A stretch of 64,000 bases of DNA from Promerops cafer (Eukaryota > Chordata > Aves > Passeriformes > Nectariniidae): contig VZSE01014423.1 of assembly GCA_013398275.1 (NCBI GenBank), positions 558,001-622,000 on the forward strand, written 5' to 3'. Under the pieces are notes generated by a model. The model worked only from the letters and a program-made list of their open reading frames with translations. It searched no databases and had not been told where the DNA came from. A program made the position numbers and the translations under genes. Below are positions 39,001 through 51,400 of the stretch, in pieces. Every line of letters begins with the position of its first letter. Positions within the stretch are counted from its first letter, which is position 1.

Positions 39001-41399
39001 GAATGGTGTTAAGCAGAAAATTATTTTAGGTAGGTAATTTAGTTAATAGTTCATTAAGATGAGTTAGCCATGAAAAAGTTGATTCTGATCTACTGAAAAG
39101 TGTTTTCTGCAAAGTAGAATAGCAGTACAGCAAACTATCTGTGGTGGAAACTTGTTTTCTTTTTATTCATAAAGCTCTAGGATGGCTTAAGAACACAAAC
39201 ACAGATTCAATTGCTGTATTCAGACATATATTATGTTTCACATCTGTCAACCAACAACCTGTGAATAGCTACTACTGTCTAAGTTGGTATCTGACTGCTC
39301 ATAAATGTTTCTGTTAAAACAAAACCCTAAAAAAATGTTATAGGGATGCTATTTGCACACACCTCAATAAACAGGGGCATTATTTAAACACAAAAATCAC
39401 ACACTTGATGGTGGACCACAAAGTGGATTTCATTAATAATTTTCCAGGTCTTTTGACATTATATAGCTCACTATTGTACTAACCAAGTCATAAAGGCAGG
39501 GTGACAAAAAAAACCTGACTCAGAGCTCACAGTAATAGCTACACAAAAAGTGTATTTTCGAAAGTGAATTGTCACAAGACATTCCTGTTAATACTGTTTT
39601 TGAAAGTTGTGAGCCCTGCTTGGGCTCAGTGGGTGCTTATGTGTTGAGATACATTTTCTGTTCATTTGGTTTGCCCCAGCCCATCACAGTCACCTGTATA
39701 TGCTCTGCAACATGGTGCAAAATGGATGTGCAGCTGAAAACCAGCAGATTATCACCAAGCCACTTCTGCTTATGTCCTCTCAAAGCAGAGATGCTAAAAG
39801 GTGTGACAGCAAAAGTAATCAATAAACTACAGACTTCCATTGAAGGAAACTGAACCCCATTAAGTAGCAGCATTCACAGCTAAAGAGATGCAGAGTGGAA
39901 CAGTGCTTTGAATGGTGAAAGCCAAGCCTTCAGCAAGAATGCCACGTGCTAGGAAGAAAGGTTGGAAACAAATCTGTTCTTGAAAAATTGATCCCTAAGC
40001 TAGATACTTGAGGCTTGCCATACTATTCCAGTTAAAATGTTGCTGCCACCCTGAATAGGCACATCTCATCATACCAATGACCCATACAGAAAAGCTCTCC
40101 ACATCCTTCTGGTGATCATTGTAGCTGTGTCACATCCAAGTGCAGAGCTCCTGAAATTCAGATTATAGAGGTAGTATTGCCAGCATTGTTCCTTGCTGTC
40201 CTTTATTTTGGAGTAATTTTTGCATTTATTTACATAGCCCCAAAGTAAGACTCCTCTAGTTACTTTCTCCCTAACCTCCCATTTGTGTAGCACAACAAAC
40301 AAATAAGGGGAAGACAGAAAATTAGAACAAGCATTTTTACACAGGGCAACCTTATATAGAAAGCTCTATCCCAATATAGCTCTTGTACTGTGGAGTCCTA
40401 AGCCCAGGGATTCAGAGTCTGAGACAGCAGGAGGAAATACTAGCTCATGTGTTAAAATGCAAATGTTTTGAAGAGGAAGCATGTGGCATTTCTGACAGAC
40501 TCGTCTTTGGGGAATGAGAATGCTGTTCCTCTCCACCACCCTGACCGGCCATACTCTGCTGTGAATGTATTTGATCAGAGCCAAGCACTGTAAAACTGCA
40601 ATCTGTTTTGCTGAATATTATCAGTCTTTCCTAACAAAATATCAGAAATATGTTTTCTTCTAATAAGAATGTCTTGGTTAGGAAGGATCCTTTGGAGCTG
40701 AACCAAGCTGAGCACATGAGGATCAGCGAGACCATAGCGAACAACAGAAGGGCACCAGAATAGTTTTGTCCGCTGGTAGATTAAAGACAAAACACTAGTT
40801 TACAAACAGGGAGATAAGATTTGTTCATTGTGATGCCTCCTCTGCATAGCATTGAGGAACATGTAGTTCTCATCATGTTACATTGTAATTTCCCTCAAGG
40901 ATACAGTTAAAACAGCATTTAATTTTGACTGTAAGCTACAGCCTAAGTCTCCACTGCTTCACTTGTCATTGTCTTAGTTTTATCTTATCAGTGTAGTCAA
41001 GTCTCAGACGGTGAGTTAAAGAGAACTTGATCACATCTCCCTAGTGCCCAAATACATTTTTCCCTAATCACCTACCCAGCAGATTTTGACAACTTTCACT
41101 TCAATTGCCTCACTGGTGACTTAACGTTCTACACTGCCATCACATGGCAGAGTACTTGCTCTGTGTATGTTCCAATGAGTTCACGAGAATCACTAAAAAC
41201 CTTTCAGAAAAATGAAGGTGGTGATAAGAACAGATTCCCAAGGGTGCAGCCCTCTATACCCACTCACCTCTGGAGAGACAGCCCAGTTAGGCTCCAGACC
41301 TTTTTGCTTGCATCTGACAAACCTTCTGGAGCATCCAGATCCCCTGGACCACTCCAAAGGTCCCCACACCTAATCCTGTGAGGAAAAAATAAAAACACT
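36073..41399. other. Intergenic or intronic DNA, no gene seen
   Basis: About 5.3 kb. A TA-rich stretch at about 36333-36425 contains imperfect copies of a TTTTCATATC.ATAC unit. A 38809-38824 poly-A tract is listed separately. Open frames reach 94 codons (37442-37726 and 39569-39853, +), the latter opposed by a 78-codon minus frame. None is recognisable. Confidence 0.65.
38809..38840. repeat. Poly-A tract (16 A) with A-rich GAAA tail
   Basis: Sixteen A (38809-38824) grading into GAAAGAAAAAGAAGAA. It resembles a retroposon tail, but I see no recognisable element upstream and no flanking direct repeat. Confidence 0.85.
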
Positions 41400-41845
41400 A
41401 AATCATTGCAACTGGAAGAAATCTCAGAGCATCTCTTTCCAGCCTCCCACTCAGAGTAGCTTCAGCACTGAATCCAGAGCAGGTTTCTCAGGGCTTTTCC
41501 AATTCCAGAAAACCTCCAGGACTGATTGCACTTGCTCCACTGCTTCATCATGCTCCTTTTTTCCCCACACCAAACACCCAGATTCAGTTTCTGACCAGAC
41601 TTTCGTTTTCTTGCCAGGTAGTTCAGCAAGAGCCTAGGTCCATCTTCTGCTGTTGGGTTTCTCCCTGCTTCCATCCTGCCCTCTCTCCAGGCTGAGCAAG
41701 TCCTGGACATTCAGCCTTTCTCCACAGAGCCACAGCTCCAGCATCCAGGAAGCTTGATGGTCTCCACTGAACTCACCCCAGTTCAATCCCTTCTTTCCGG
41801 TACTGGGTGGGACCCAAAACTAGATGAAATAATCAAGTGCTCATA
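41400..41845 (-). mobile_element. Old CR1 LINE fragment, 3' part, minus strand
   Basis: Read on +, the segment follows the reverse complement of an avian CR1 3' region in order. At 41400-41415 is the remnant of the ATCATTTAGGTTGGA end, here ATCATTGCAACTGGA. At 41477-41494 is AGAGCAGGTTTCTCAGGG, close to the CR1 AGAGCAGGTTGCCCAGGG block. An AAACCTCCAGGA block lies at about 41510-41521. The CTCTCCAGGCTGAGCAA block is at about 41683-41699 and the GACCCAAAACTAGATGAA block at 41811-41828, corresponding to GGCCCAAAACTGGATGCA. Order and spacing fit about 450 bp of 5'-truncated CR1. Divergence and indels indicate an old copy. The element still contains minus-strand open frames, including one of 82 codons at 41462-41710, but these are shadows of decayed reverse-transcriptase/3' sequence and not a gene. 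Confidence 0.82.
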
Positions 41846-43035
41846 AACATAGTCATAGCTGCTATTTCTTTGCACTGAGTTATAGTAAAGATTTCAAACC
41901 CTTCAGAATCAATGAAACAGGTAACAGTTTTAGCTGAATATTTCTTGATGCTTAATGGACAATGGCTCAAGACTCCATTGTGCTTATGCTCCTGCAGAGC
42001 TTTAGATCAACAAAAGGGGAGTACAGGCTGCCTGTTAAGTGCTGACATTTTGACTTAGTTGTATTTTCACATCCTCCTGTTGTAAATGAGTCTAAAAGGT
42101 GATGGTCAATAGCAATTCAGGCTGAGCATCACTATTGCTTTAGAAGCATCTTCTGTTCATCGCACTTGATGGCATCCAGTCTGAATGCTCTCAAAATATG
42201 TACAGATTTAATCAAACTCTTGATCAACAGCTTTAAAAGAAATATTGGCTTTGTGTTTGTGGCTTGGTCATGAAAACATTATTCAGTGACAAATATTCTA
42301 AAAGTCCCATAAAAAACAACCCCCTAGTATAAATCAAAGAGGGTAAACCTTGCAAAGCAATATCACTGATGTCTATTATCCAGATATGATTGATTAGCTG
42401 CTTGCCCCAGCCTCATCTAAGTGCCAATCTATGGTACCCAATACAATCACATTTGTTCCTAAAAATAGCAAGAAAATTTGCCCAGATAAAACCTGCCACC
42501 TTTGTCCTAATAACACTTCACATCTGAATCAGGAAGTTCTTCAAAAATAACAGGATAAAAAGAACTTTCTCGCAACAGCTATGACCCCTATCAGGAACAA
42601 TAAGAAAAATGCAAGGAAAACGCATTGCAATTTAGAATTTGAATAAATAGGACCAAAACAACAATGGGAGTGTTACAGACATCATTCGATGGTTTCTGTA
42701 CTAACAGGACATTAAGAAATCAGAACATTTAACACATCCTCATTTTATCTGCTGAAGTAAAAATCTCTGACTGGAAGTTTCACAGATAGTTAATAGAATC
42801 AACCTCTTTATATTGGAAAGGAAGGATTACCCACACATTTGATAGTAATCTAGAGTCCCAATAGTTCTGAACCTAGATTGTTCATCAAAGTTGTGCATAC
42901 TCCCATTCACACTTGTCCCATCACTACATGACCTTGTAAATATAGGCTTAATGGAAGCAAAAAACCCAAACCAGAGTATATAATATAGCAAATTAAAATA
43001 ATAGGCAAAGGCTTTTCTGGAAGTCTAACCTCATA
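41846..43035. other. Intergenic or intronic DNA, no gene seen
   Basis: AT-rich DNA between the CR1 copy and the LTR. A perfect MEF2 consensus CTAAAAATAG lies at 42459-42468. In AT-rich sequence this has little weight on its own. No gene or repeat is seen. Confidence 0.65.
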
Positions 43036-43041
43036 CATATA
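43036..43041. repeat. Target-site duplication of the LTR, left copy
   Basis: CATATA directly precedes the TG end of the LTR and is repeated exactly at 43609-43614. Confidence 0.85.
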
Positions 43042-43608
43042 TGACACTGAGCTGGTAGAATCCCCAGCTAGCTCTGCTACCAGCTTGGTGCCAAAATGCC
43101 ATCCCCGAGATTGCCAGCAGTCTCAGGAACCGGTGCAGTTCAGAGCTGTTCCTCTAAGGCTGTAGATGTTGTGGTGTCGAGGTCTCAAGGCAAGAACTTG
43201 GAGAAGGCTCCCTCTTGTTCAGTTTCTCAGGTTTATTGTCCCAAGCCAGGAGATGAACAAGGAGAGAGAAAATGCAAAGCCTGCTCTTTACATTGAAACC
43301 TGGGGGGAGTTACAATTCTTTACCAATCAGGTCACAGTGGGGAGGGGAGAAAGGTGAGACCCACGATCTAGCACCCTATAGGAAGGGCATGGGGAGTGGA
43401 AAGGGGTACATGTACCAACGGGACACCGAGGCACAGGGAATTCTCTGGAACTAGGGGTAGGAAGCAGGTGAGATTGACATTATGTATATAAAGTAACAGG
43501 TGTGTCCAGGGGGTAACTGGCAGTGGGACTAGGGAGGGGAAAACCCAGGGTGAAACCAAAACCCCCAGGCAACAGGAACAAACCATGGGGAGGGGACCCA
43601 CCGCCACA
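43042..43608 (-). mobile_element. Solo LTR of a class II (ERVK-like) endogenous retrovirus
   Basis: This 567-bp block is GC-rich compared with its flanks and is bounded by TG...CA (TGACACTG on the + left, CCGCCACA on the + right) and by an exact 6-bp duplication CATATA. Six-base duplications are typical of alpha/betaretrovirus-like, class II elements. In minus-strand orientation it begins TGTGGCGG. A C-rich U3 follows with a CCAAT box in inverted form (ATTGG; + coordinates 43323-43327), then a polyadenylation signal AATAAA (+ coordinates 43237-43232) about 190 bp before the 3' end, as expected for R/U5, ending ...CAGTGTCA. No gag, pol, env, primer-binding site or second LTR lies alongside, so this is the usual product of recombination between two LTRs. 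Short frames in it are not genes. Subfamily name and age are not determined. Confidence 0.88.
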
Positions 43609-43654
43609 CATATATGTATATCCACTCACACACACACACATATATATATATATA
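43609..43654. repeat. Right target-site duplication plus CA/TA microsatellite
   Basis: CATATA at 43609-43614 is the second copy of the LTR target duplication. After a short TA-rich spacer come about seven CA units (43627-43640) and seven TA units (43641-43654). The retroviral element therefore inserted at the edge of a pre-existing TA-rich simple repeat, whose other edge is the CATACATATA at 43032-43041. Confidence 0.85.
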
Positions 43655-46600
43655 AATAACAAAAAATCTGAGCCCAGATTCACAAAATTTTGTACAAAAT
43701 TTTCAAGCCAAATTTGAATAAAGTATACCTGAAATATACTGGTGACAGAAATTTCTCATTCTTTTAAAATTATAAGTATGGGGAGGGAAAATCATACTAT
43801 CAGCATAAAAAATCACTTTCAACATTCTCAGGAAAGAGTGAGATGAAAATGTTGCTATCTCATGACAAGTTTAGGGAACCTTTTTTCCAGGATAGCTTTG
43901 TTGACTCCTCAAAGTGGAAGAACTGCTTAAAAAAGAGCCTAATCTTTTTAGAGCATGAAAATTTCAGTTATGAAGTGGTGAGACTTCAGTTAAGTGCCTC
44001 TGGTCCAGCCTCATCCTCCACAGTTGTAAAATCTGACAGGGCAATTTGGTACAGATTGACACCAGAGTTTGGCACTGCCATGTAGTCAACTGTGAATCAA
44101 TCAATGGAATTTATATTTAAAAAATAATTATGCTAAAGTGATTTCCTTAGTAAAGCCACAATAAAAGCAGTATTATCAACGTGCATTAAAAAAAGTTCAT
44201 ATTTTAAATTCCTATTTTACCTTCTACACAATTTTTATCTTAATGCCTTCATAATGCCTGCAAAATGTACAGTACTTTACCAGCTTTGATACACTAAAAT
44301 GCCCTCATAAATTGTATTAAAATAGGTTTGTTAAGCATTCCCAGTACAGTGTAATGGTGGTAATGCCAAACAATAAGTGATAGCCTGAATCATAAATGCT
44401 TTTCTAAACATGTTAGAATTGGTTTTTAGCATTGGATGTTCTGGTCTGATAAGACACTCCTACACTAAGGCAATCAGTGAAATTAGCAATTGGCATGAAA
44501 ATTACTGTACAAGAAATTGCATTGGGTTTTTTTCCCTGCATTCTCATTATGCCTTTGTGAACTCTATAAAAACAGATTAAAGTGAAAATTCACAACTAGG
44601 ACGGATGGAACACTAGGAAAATATTTTCCAGAAGTAAGCAGAAGTATTTTAAATTTTGAGATAGGTTTGATACCTAAGAATAATGACATAAAAAGAATTC
44701 TTCTTGTCAAGCTTGTATTTCAAAACATGTTCAGCTGTTATTCCATGCAAGTCACGCTTGAACTCATTGAACATACCCTTTGTAATGGATCCAATTTCTA
44801 CCAACATCATTTGTGGCACTCAACTTGCCTTTTTTTATTAATAAGATACATGCAAATCTATTTACATAAAGGATAATGCAGAATAAGTGAGGGTGAGCAA
44901 AGAATGAAAGTCTGGGGGTTTCTTTTTTTAACCAAAACCACTTTGGTCCTGTTACTTTCAGACAATGAAACCACATACCTCAAGTGAGTTCTGAGACACT
45001 TAGTGCTGCTCACCCCACCCTGAATTTATGTTATTTATTGCTTTCAACCTTCTTGGGAGTTAAGTTTCATACATATTTTCTGTATCACTACAAAACTTGC
45101 AGGCTGCTAAAGGCATCTGTACTAAGATACAGTTGTGAATTGGACTACTGATGCCAAATCTAAAATGCATTTAATTTTTAATGGCCAAAATAAACTCTTT
45201 CTCCCTTGTTTTCTTTCTTAGAACAGATGCACAGTGAACTTACTCTGCATGCTGACAGGTTTTTGGCTGCTTGTAAATCCTGAAAATATTGATCAGTTAA
45301 AAATATTCGGATGCTTGCATCCCTCAATTCTGCTTACCACAGCCTTTCTTCCTGGTCAGCTAGGAGAGCACCAGCAATTTTGTTATAATGATAAATGACC
45401 CTCATAGACAGGTCACTCTTTTTTACCTAAAGCCACAATTTTCTCCTTCCTTTAGGTCACAACCTGATTTTTCAGGGTGACAGATTTATTACTTTCTTTG
45501 TGTGCTAAAAAACAAATCACCAACAATTGCTCAAAATACAGTCCTGTCACAATAACTTTAAGCACTTCCCAGCCAGAATGATGCAACACGAGGTTTTTTC
45601 CTGTTTTCAAAGCAGCAAAATCACTTGTGCATTTACCACAACTATTGTGAAGAGCCATTTGGCTCATTTCATTATAAGCAACAATGTCCAGGCTACTTGC
45701 CAAAAAATAAAATATTAAAAACATTATTAAAAGCACCAGTAAGTCTTTTATAATAAGAGATGTCATTTTTTAAAGTGAGGATAATGAAAGACTAGCTGGC
45801 CTGACTGTGAATTAAAGACTTCTGGGTGGAAGTAGTGAAACAATATTTTCCGAAAAGAAAGTGAGCTTAAAGGGCATTTCTTTCACATCCCAAATATCTG
45901 GACCACAGGGAGAAATGGAAACTCAGGATTATTATCCAGTAAAATTTGTCTTTCTAGTTCTCCTGTGTCTCCAGGAAGACTTTTTTCCAATGGGTTTGGA
46001 TAACACAAGGGTCTCAGGATGCCAGTCTTATGTACTGTCAAAGAAACTAAGACCTCTTTTGGATTTGAGAAAATCCCAAATCCTCAGCACCCCAAACCTT
46101 GGCCCAGCTGCAGTTACCCGAACAGCAAACTCAATTTGACTAGAATAAGGAAAGAAAAGAGCACTACAGCAGAACTGCACAAGGTTTGGTGCCTGCTTCC
46201 CACACTATATGCTGAGGAACACTATACTGGAAGACACCACAGATGGCAACTCAAGGACAGAGTCACAAGCAGCCCTGGACCAGAGACCCTGACCAGAGCC
46301 TATCAACAAATTTATATTTGCCAATATATGGGAGACATTCAGGATCCACACTGATGCAGAATCCACCAATGTCCTCTGTGTACAGTGTAGCCATCACACT
46401 GACAGCATTTAATTTCTTATCTTTACTCTCAAGGTATTAAGTCTTGCAATGTGAATATTATGGGGAATATATTTTATAGGAATAGAGAAATGGCCAGGAA
46501 GCAAGCCAGTGTTTGGCCAAAACTAGGAGGTTTGGGTCATATCTACCTGGTACCAGGCAGACCAGCTCTGACAAAAAACAGTGCTTGTGACAAAACTTAT

Positions 46601-46710
46601 GCTGTCTAGCAAGAATCTTATTTAGAAGCCAAAAAAATATCTCAGCTACAAAGCAGTGTGCTCTTTGCTATGAAGATGAAAACATAGGACCATAATCAAA
46701 ATAATTGTCA
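43655..46710. other. Intergenic or intronic DNA, no gene seen
   Basis: AT-rich DNA, especially 44090-44600, which is almost free of G/C runs and simple repeats and has the look of slowly evolving non-coding DNA. Conservation cannot be judged from one sequence. Overlapping + frames of 92, 111 and 65 codons at 45861-46440 run in different frames through the same bases and have no recognisable motif. Confidence 0.6.
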
Positions 46711-46810
46711 GCTTGCCATCTCATATGGTCTTGGTAAATTACTTAATCACTTTGTACCTAGACCTACCCAAAATCTACAGCAATATAGCCCTTGCTTTTA
46801 CCTTTGTGTC
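46711..46810 (+). mobile_element. MIR-like (CORE/tRNA-derived SINE) remnant, tentative
   Basis: The block GGTCTTGGTAAATTACTTAATCA (from about 46728) followed by TTTGTACCTAGACCTACCCA matches in order the conserved GACCTTGGGCAAGTCACTTAACC...CTCAGTTTCCCCA part of MIR-type SINEs. About two thirds of the bases agree by eye. Such ancient SINEs are shared by amniotes. Boundaries are approximate, and a formal profile search is needed to accept this. Confidence 0.38.
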
Positions 46811-48323
46811 CCAGGATCACAAAAACCTCAGAAAAAATACTAATGTTCACCTTACACACGAATAGCTATCAGAACAGGGACAGATTGGCTTGCATGCCTG
46901 GATGCCAGTTCTGTGCAACCAAAACCAGCAAAGAGGACACCAGAGGCAGACATACATGTATTTCCTGATGCAGCTTGCAAATAAATGCATTATTCTCTTA
47001 TGAACATCCTCTTATGACTCTGCTATCAAGAACAGTTTAGTTGTATTTCTCAGAGGTTTGTAATAGTCATATAAGGGTTGTCATCTGCTTTCAGCACCCC
47101 TTTATTGTGATTCTGGTAGAGGTGCTTGCTCCAAAATGCATCAAAATATTCTTCCAATATCAACAGTTATAAAAAGGTTCAAATCATTCCAAAATATATA
47201 ATTTGGCACAGGTAATATTCTATAGTGCTGCAGCTGAGCTCCAGCCTAACAATCCTCACACTGGCAAAGCTCCTGCTGAGCTCAAGGTGTTTCCCCACAT
47301 AGAGACAGGGGAAACAGTCTGCACTGAGTACATTTTATAGTCTGTAAACTCCCAGAGCTGGTCTATCCAAACTTCTCATTTCTCACAGAGTTTCAAACCC
47401 TGATTAGTTCTGGTTTTCACCTCATAACAATATATTTTTTACTAAGCTGCTGTCCTTATACTGTGCAGTATTTGTAGTAATATGCCATTAAACATGCACA
47501 GTGTAAACATATAGTGCTGGTTAATGCATAATTTAATAGAACAACTTTTGATAACCTGTGTGTAGTACTGTAGAGTTCATAAGGTAACAGATATGAGCCC
47601 AAGGAAAGAAATGAAGCAGACTTATTTCATTTAGAAACCAGTACATCCTTTAGAATAACTCCAAATAAGGTCACTGCAATGAATAGAATAGCTGAAACTT
47701 ATATAAAAAGATACTCTGACAGAGCAAGTGATAAAAGGAGGAAAGCAAGCACTGAGAAGTCCAGAGCTAAAGCAATTAAGTGAGATTAAGAAAAAAAGCT
47801 TCTTGAGCTAAAAGACCTGCTTCTCTGTGTCAATTCAAATATCATTAGAAGTCCAAATACACAAAGCTAGGGAAAGCCCCAATTTTCACTGGATAACTAA
47901 CATTATACCTCAGTCTTTTGGGCACAAATTGAGACATCGTGGTCTTGTATGGATTTTTTTCTGTCTAACTGTGCCTAACATGCACATGGGGATCCCAAGG
48001 TGTCTCATGAGATCTCAATATAATGCTCACTTTGTCCTACTACTTACTTTTAATGAAGATGTTTGCAAATATGATTCTTTTTCACCATTCCACAATGTAT
48101 TTCTCTGCTCCTGAACTTTACCTTACACAATTTGCAATAAATGCAAGCACCATCTTTTAAGCAATTTTGACTGCACTCCCAGCTGCAATCTTGTACATAC
48201 ATATGGCTGCCTCCAGCTGGCAACCCTCTATTTCAGAAGAGCCACATAATCAAACAAGTTATTTCCATTTCCTCCTGATGGTTCTAATGAGTTAATCTCT
48301 GAGATGTCTTCAATTAAAAACAA
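46811..48323. other. Intergenic or intronic DNA, no gene seen
   Basis: AT-rich single-copy DNA. A 95-codon + frame at 47827-48114 shows no recognisable motif. No repeat is recognised until the TA tract next to the assembly gap. Confidence 0.65.
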
Positions 48324-48356
48324 AGTATATATATAACAATATATATATTTTTATAT
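48324..48356. repeat. TA microsatellite, left side of assembly gap
   Basis: Interrupted TA repeats run directly into unknown bases. Confidence 0.85.
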
Positions 48357-48438
48357 NNNNNNNNNNNNNNNNNNNNNNNNNNNNNNNNNNNNNNNNNNNN
48401 NNNNNNNNNNNNNNNNNNNNNNNNNNNNNNNNNNNNNN
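48357..48438. other. Assembly gap (82 N)
   Basis: Eighty-two N in a row, flanked on both sides by TA-rich repeats. The true length and content are unknown. Local collapse or polymerase/assembly failure in a TA hairpin-forming repeat is the likely cause. Confidence 0.98.
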
Positions 48439-48455
48439 TTATATATATATATAAA
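48439..48455. repeat. TA microsatellite, right side of assembly gap
   Basis: TTATATATATATATAAAA begins immediately after the gap. Together with the left side it suggests that the missing bases are mostly a (TA)n array. Confidence 0.85.
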
Positions 48456-51400
48456 ATCACACAGTCCTAAGACATGCAAAACTTCCACTGATTTCCAGCC
48501 TAAGTTCTGTGCAAGAGTATGGCTTCAGATACAGATTCTCAGGAACAGAGAGCATCAAGCGAGTTACACACACCATACCTGTACTCTTTACAGAAAAATA
48601 GAGCCTGAAAAAGGCTGCTTATCTTTACTGATAGGTAATGAAGACTATTTTCTCTATGAAGCTTTCTGCATTGTCAAAAGAAATTGCTACCTTTTCAAGC
48701 CTATCCCCTGAAAGAGTTGGTGATCATTAGCCAGCTTTATTCTATTTACTGAGATAAGGTTTATGGCTCTGATACAAGACAAAATTCTCTCAAGCAGCTC
48801 ACGCTAAGATTTTAGCACAGAAGTATCAAGATATTAAAAGATGCAGTCTTACCATGACAGCTGCTGAAGGATAGAGGGACTGACTTACTACAAGGTAGAG
48901 AAACTGGCTAAATGAGCAAAAAGTAACTGAACAGTGACACTGCTGTGTCAGTTTATTGTCACTGGCCACAGTATTCTTCTTGGCAGACAATTGTTTTGCA
49001 AGCTATAACAAGACACAAAGTTAAAACTGCTGCTTTCATTTAACCTGTCTTGCCCATATTTGCACAGGTCACATTCTGTGACTAAATTGCTCTTTTTCCC
49101 GCTCATACCTGAGAACCTGCAAAAAAACCCACCAGTTTATAAAACTAGATCTTCCCCTTCCTTCCCATCAGAGTAATATGTGAACCTATACAAGGTGCTT
49201 TAAACTGGTGAGTAAACAAACCTTCCCACCTGGAGTCATCAGGAGAAAAATCTTAAGACTTGCAAGCTAGTTTAAACACACAAAACTGCAGGGAGCTTCT
49301 CACCAGCGTTGTTCACAAGCATCTCAAAAGCTCATCTGCCAGGCCCTCTCATGATTACGAGCCGGAACGTGCCCATTAGAGCAAAATAAAAATCATACTG
49401 TTGTACCAATACAGTGGGAAATGCTAAATTTCCTTGCATGGGTGCCAGCCAGCACAGCTGCTAGAACAAAAGTTAATGTTCAGAACAAAATCACCGTGCT
49501 GTGACCTCATTCTGAGCATGGTCCTTTCCGAATTGAAGGGATAGATAGACCAAAAAAAAGTCAGGAGTAGCCATGGGGGCCTGCCCTGCTCCTACCTGGA
49601 TGTGAAGAAAACTGTGCCTGCTAATCCAGATTAAAGAAATTAATGCCATTAAACTTATGGACAAACTTGAAAACATATTGTCCTCAGCTAACCTTATTCC
49701 TGTAGAATTTCAGGAATAACTATTGCCAGCAAAAATAATCCTCAGAAACTGCATATACACAGGCTTTTACCACTTTAACTTACTTATACAGAAACCTTGG
49801 GAAATACCGGCATGAGAGAAAAATGCAACTACAGAAACTCAGGGGCAAGAAAATTCTGTTGGCACAGTTGCCTTTGTTTGCTCACAGTAAGTTTTCCCCA
49901 ATATTTCTGTTTTTTTCTCTTTGACTCTAATTGAGATCACTTCCTTGTAAGGGTGACTTGGTGCCTCTTTGTCTTTAGGAATCCAAAAAAGACAAGGAAG
50001 TCCCTGGTTAGAGAAGTCTGGCAGTTAAAATCATGGGCTTCCTTCCCCAACTTGTCTTACACATCATTTATTGTTTGACAGTCTTGTTCACTGCTTCCCT
50101 TCCCATTATCAAGTTTTTGGTGATCTAATTAAGTGTTTACCAAGCTATTTAGAATCTTCAAATCAAGGCCCAAAGATTTCAGTTAATAACTCTTAATGGA
50201 CAAGGATTTGTTTCAGCTTGCCTGTTTCAATAAAAACCTACATCAGTGACAAGACAGGTACATTTCCACTCACCTTGCTTGGACTACACTGAAATAAGGA
50301 TCATATACATAAATACAATACATTTCCAGAGTATGTTTCTAACTGCAGGTTCTGGTGTACCTCAGGTAAAATGAGCAATTCTGCATTTCTGCAACAGCCT
50401 CAAATCAACGTGAGGGATTTTCACTCAGATTCTGTTCTGACTGTATGCACAGGGTTACCTCATGCTTGTTCCACATTATAACACCTAACAACAGCTCAGG
50501 TGCAATGAGCCACAGACATTTGCACCTATGAATATCAGGTGCTACTTTTAGCTAGAGCACACATTTTTGCCACTGTCAATCGCCAGGACCCATTAGGACA
50601 CACACTTGGATTGCACAAGACACCTGCACATGACCTGTGGAGCCAGAATGGTGAAATCCCAGCAGACAGAGAGATAACCACAGAATGGAAACAGTAGCAC
50701 ATTTAAATGCCTGCCTGCACACGATGAGGCAGCCCTATCAGGGAAAACTGAGCTTTTGCCAGGACATCCCAGAGCACAGCACTTCCCACCCCCTCATTCC
50801 CCCAGTTTAACTTCTGCATGCCTATCCTTTAAGGACCTCAGTCAAAGATCACTGATGTCAATAAACTTAGAAATACAGAATCACTTTTCCATGCAGGATC
50901 AAATCACATGAGATATTGAACCACCACAGGTTTGCTGTTGTCTTTGTGCATACATGAGGCACTTACCATAGATCAGCTGTTACAGTTTGCTTTTTCCTGA
51001 GGTTATGGAGTCATATGTGTCAGAAATCAGAGTTTTGGCTTTCATTTAATGGTCTAAAATACAAGTTCTGCGCAGTGAACTTAAGCTCCTGAGATAAAGT
51101 CCACATAAATCAAGCAAAATTGCTCAGCTCTTTACATACCAAAAGCATTATTCTGACACTGGCTCCTTTCACTTGGACTCTTTCTAGCTTTCACTGTCTC
51201 CTCACATGTTACTCAAGAGCCAGTTTTCCTTTTCCCAGGCAGCACAAGCAGGTAATATTTATCCCTTGTCAGTGTAGCCCTCTTAGCCTCTTTCTCCAGT
51301 GTGTATAGACATAGAAAATACAGCAAGCAAACCTCATTGGAATAACCACACAGATAAATTTACAAGTTATTTAATAAACAAAACATCTAAGGAAGGCTTG

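Noticed and set aside
41776..41786. GTTCAATCC, resembling a tRNA B box
   Set aside because: It lies inside the CR1 copy, and no A box or cloverleaf is present.
43509..43552. G-runs in the LTR as a G-quadruplex
   Set aside because: At least one loop exceeds seven bases in each arrangement I tried, so the canonical pattern is not met.
43096..43717. Several short open frames inside and beside the LTR
   Set aside because: They lie in LTR regulatory sequence and microsatellite and are not genes.
45861..46440. Three overlapping + open frames of 65-111 codons
   Set aside because: They use different frames of the same DNA and none resembles a known protein.
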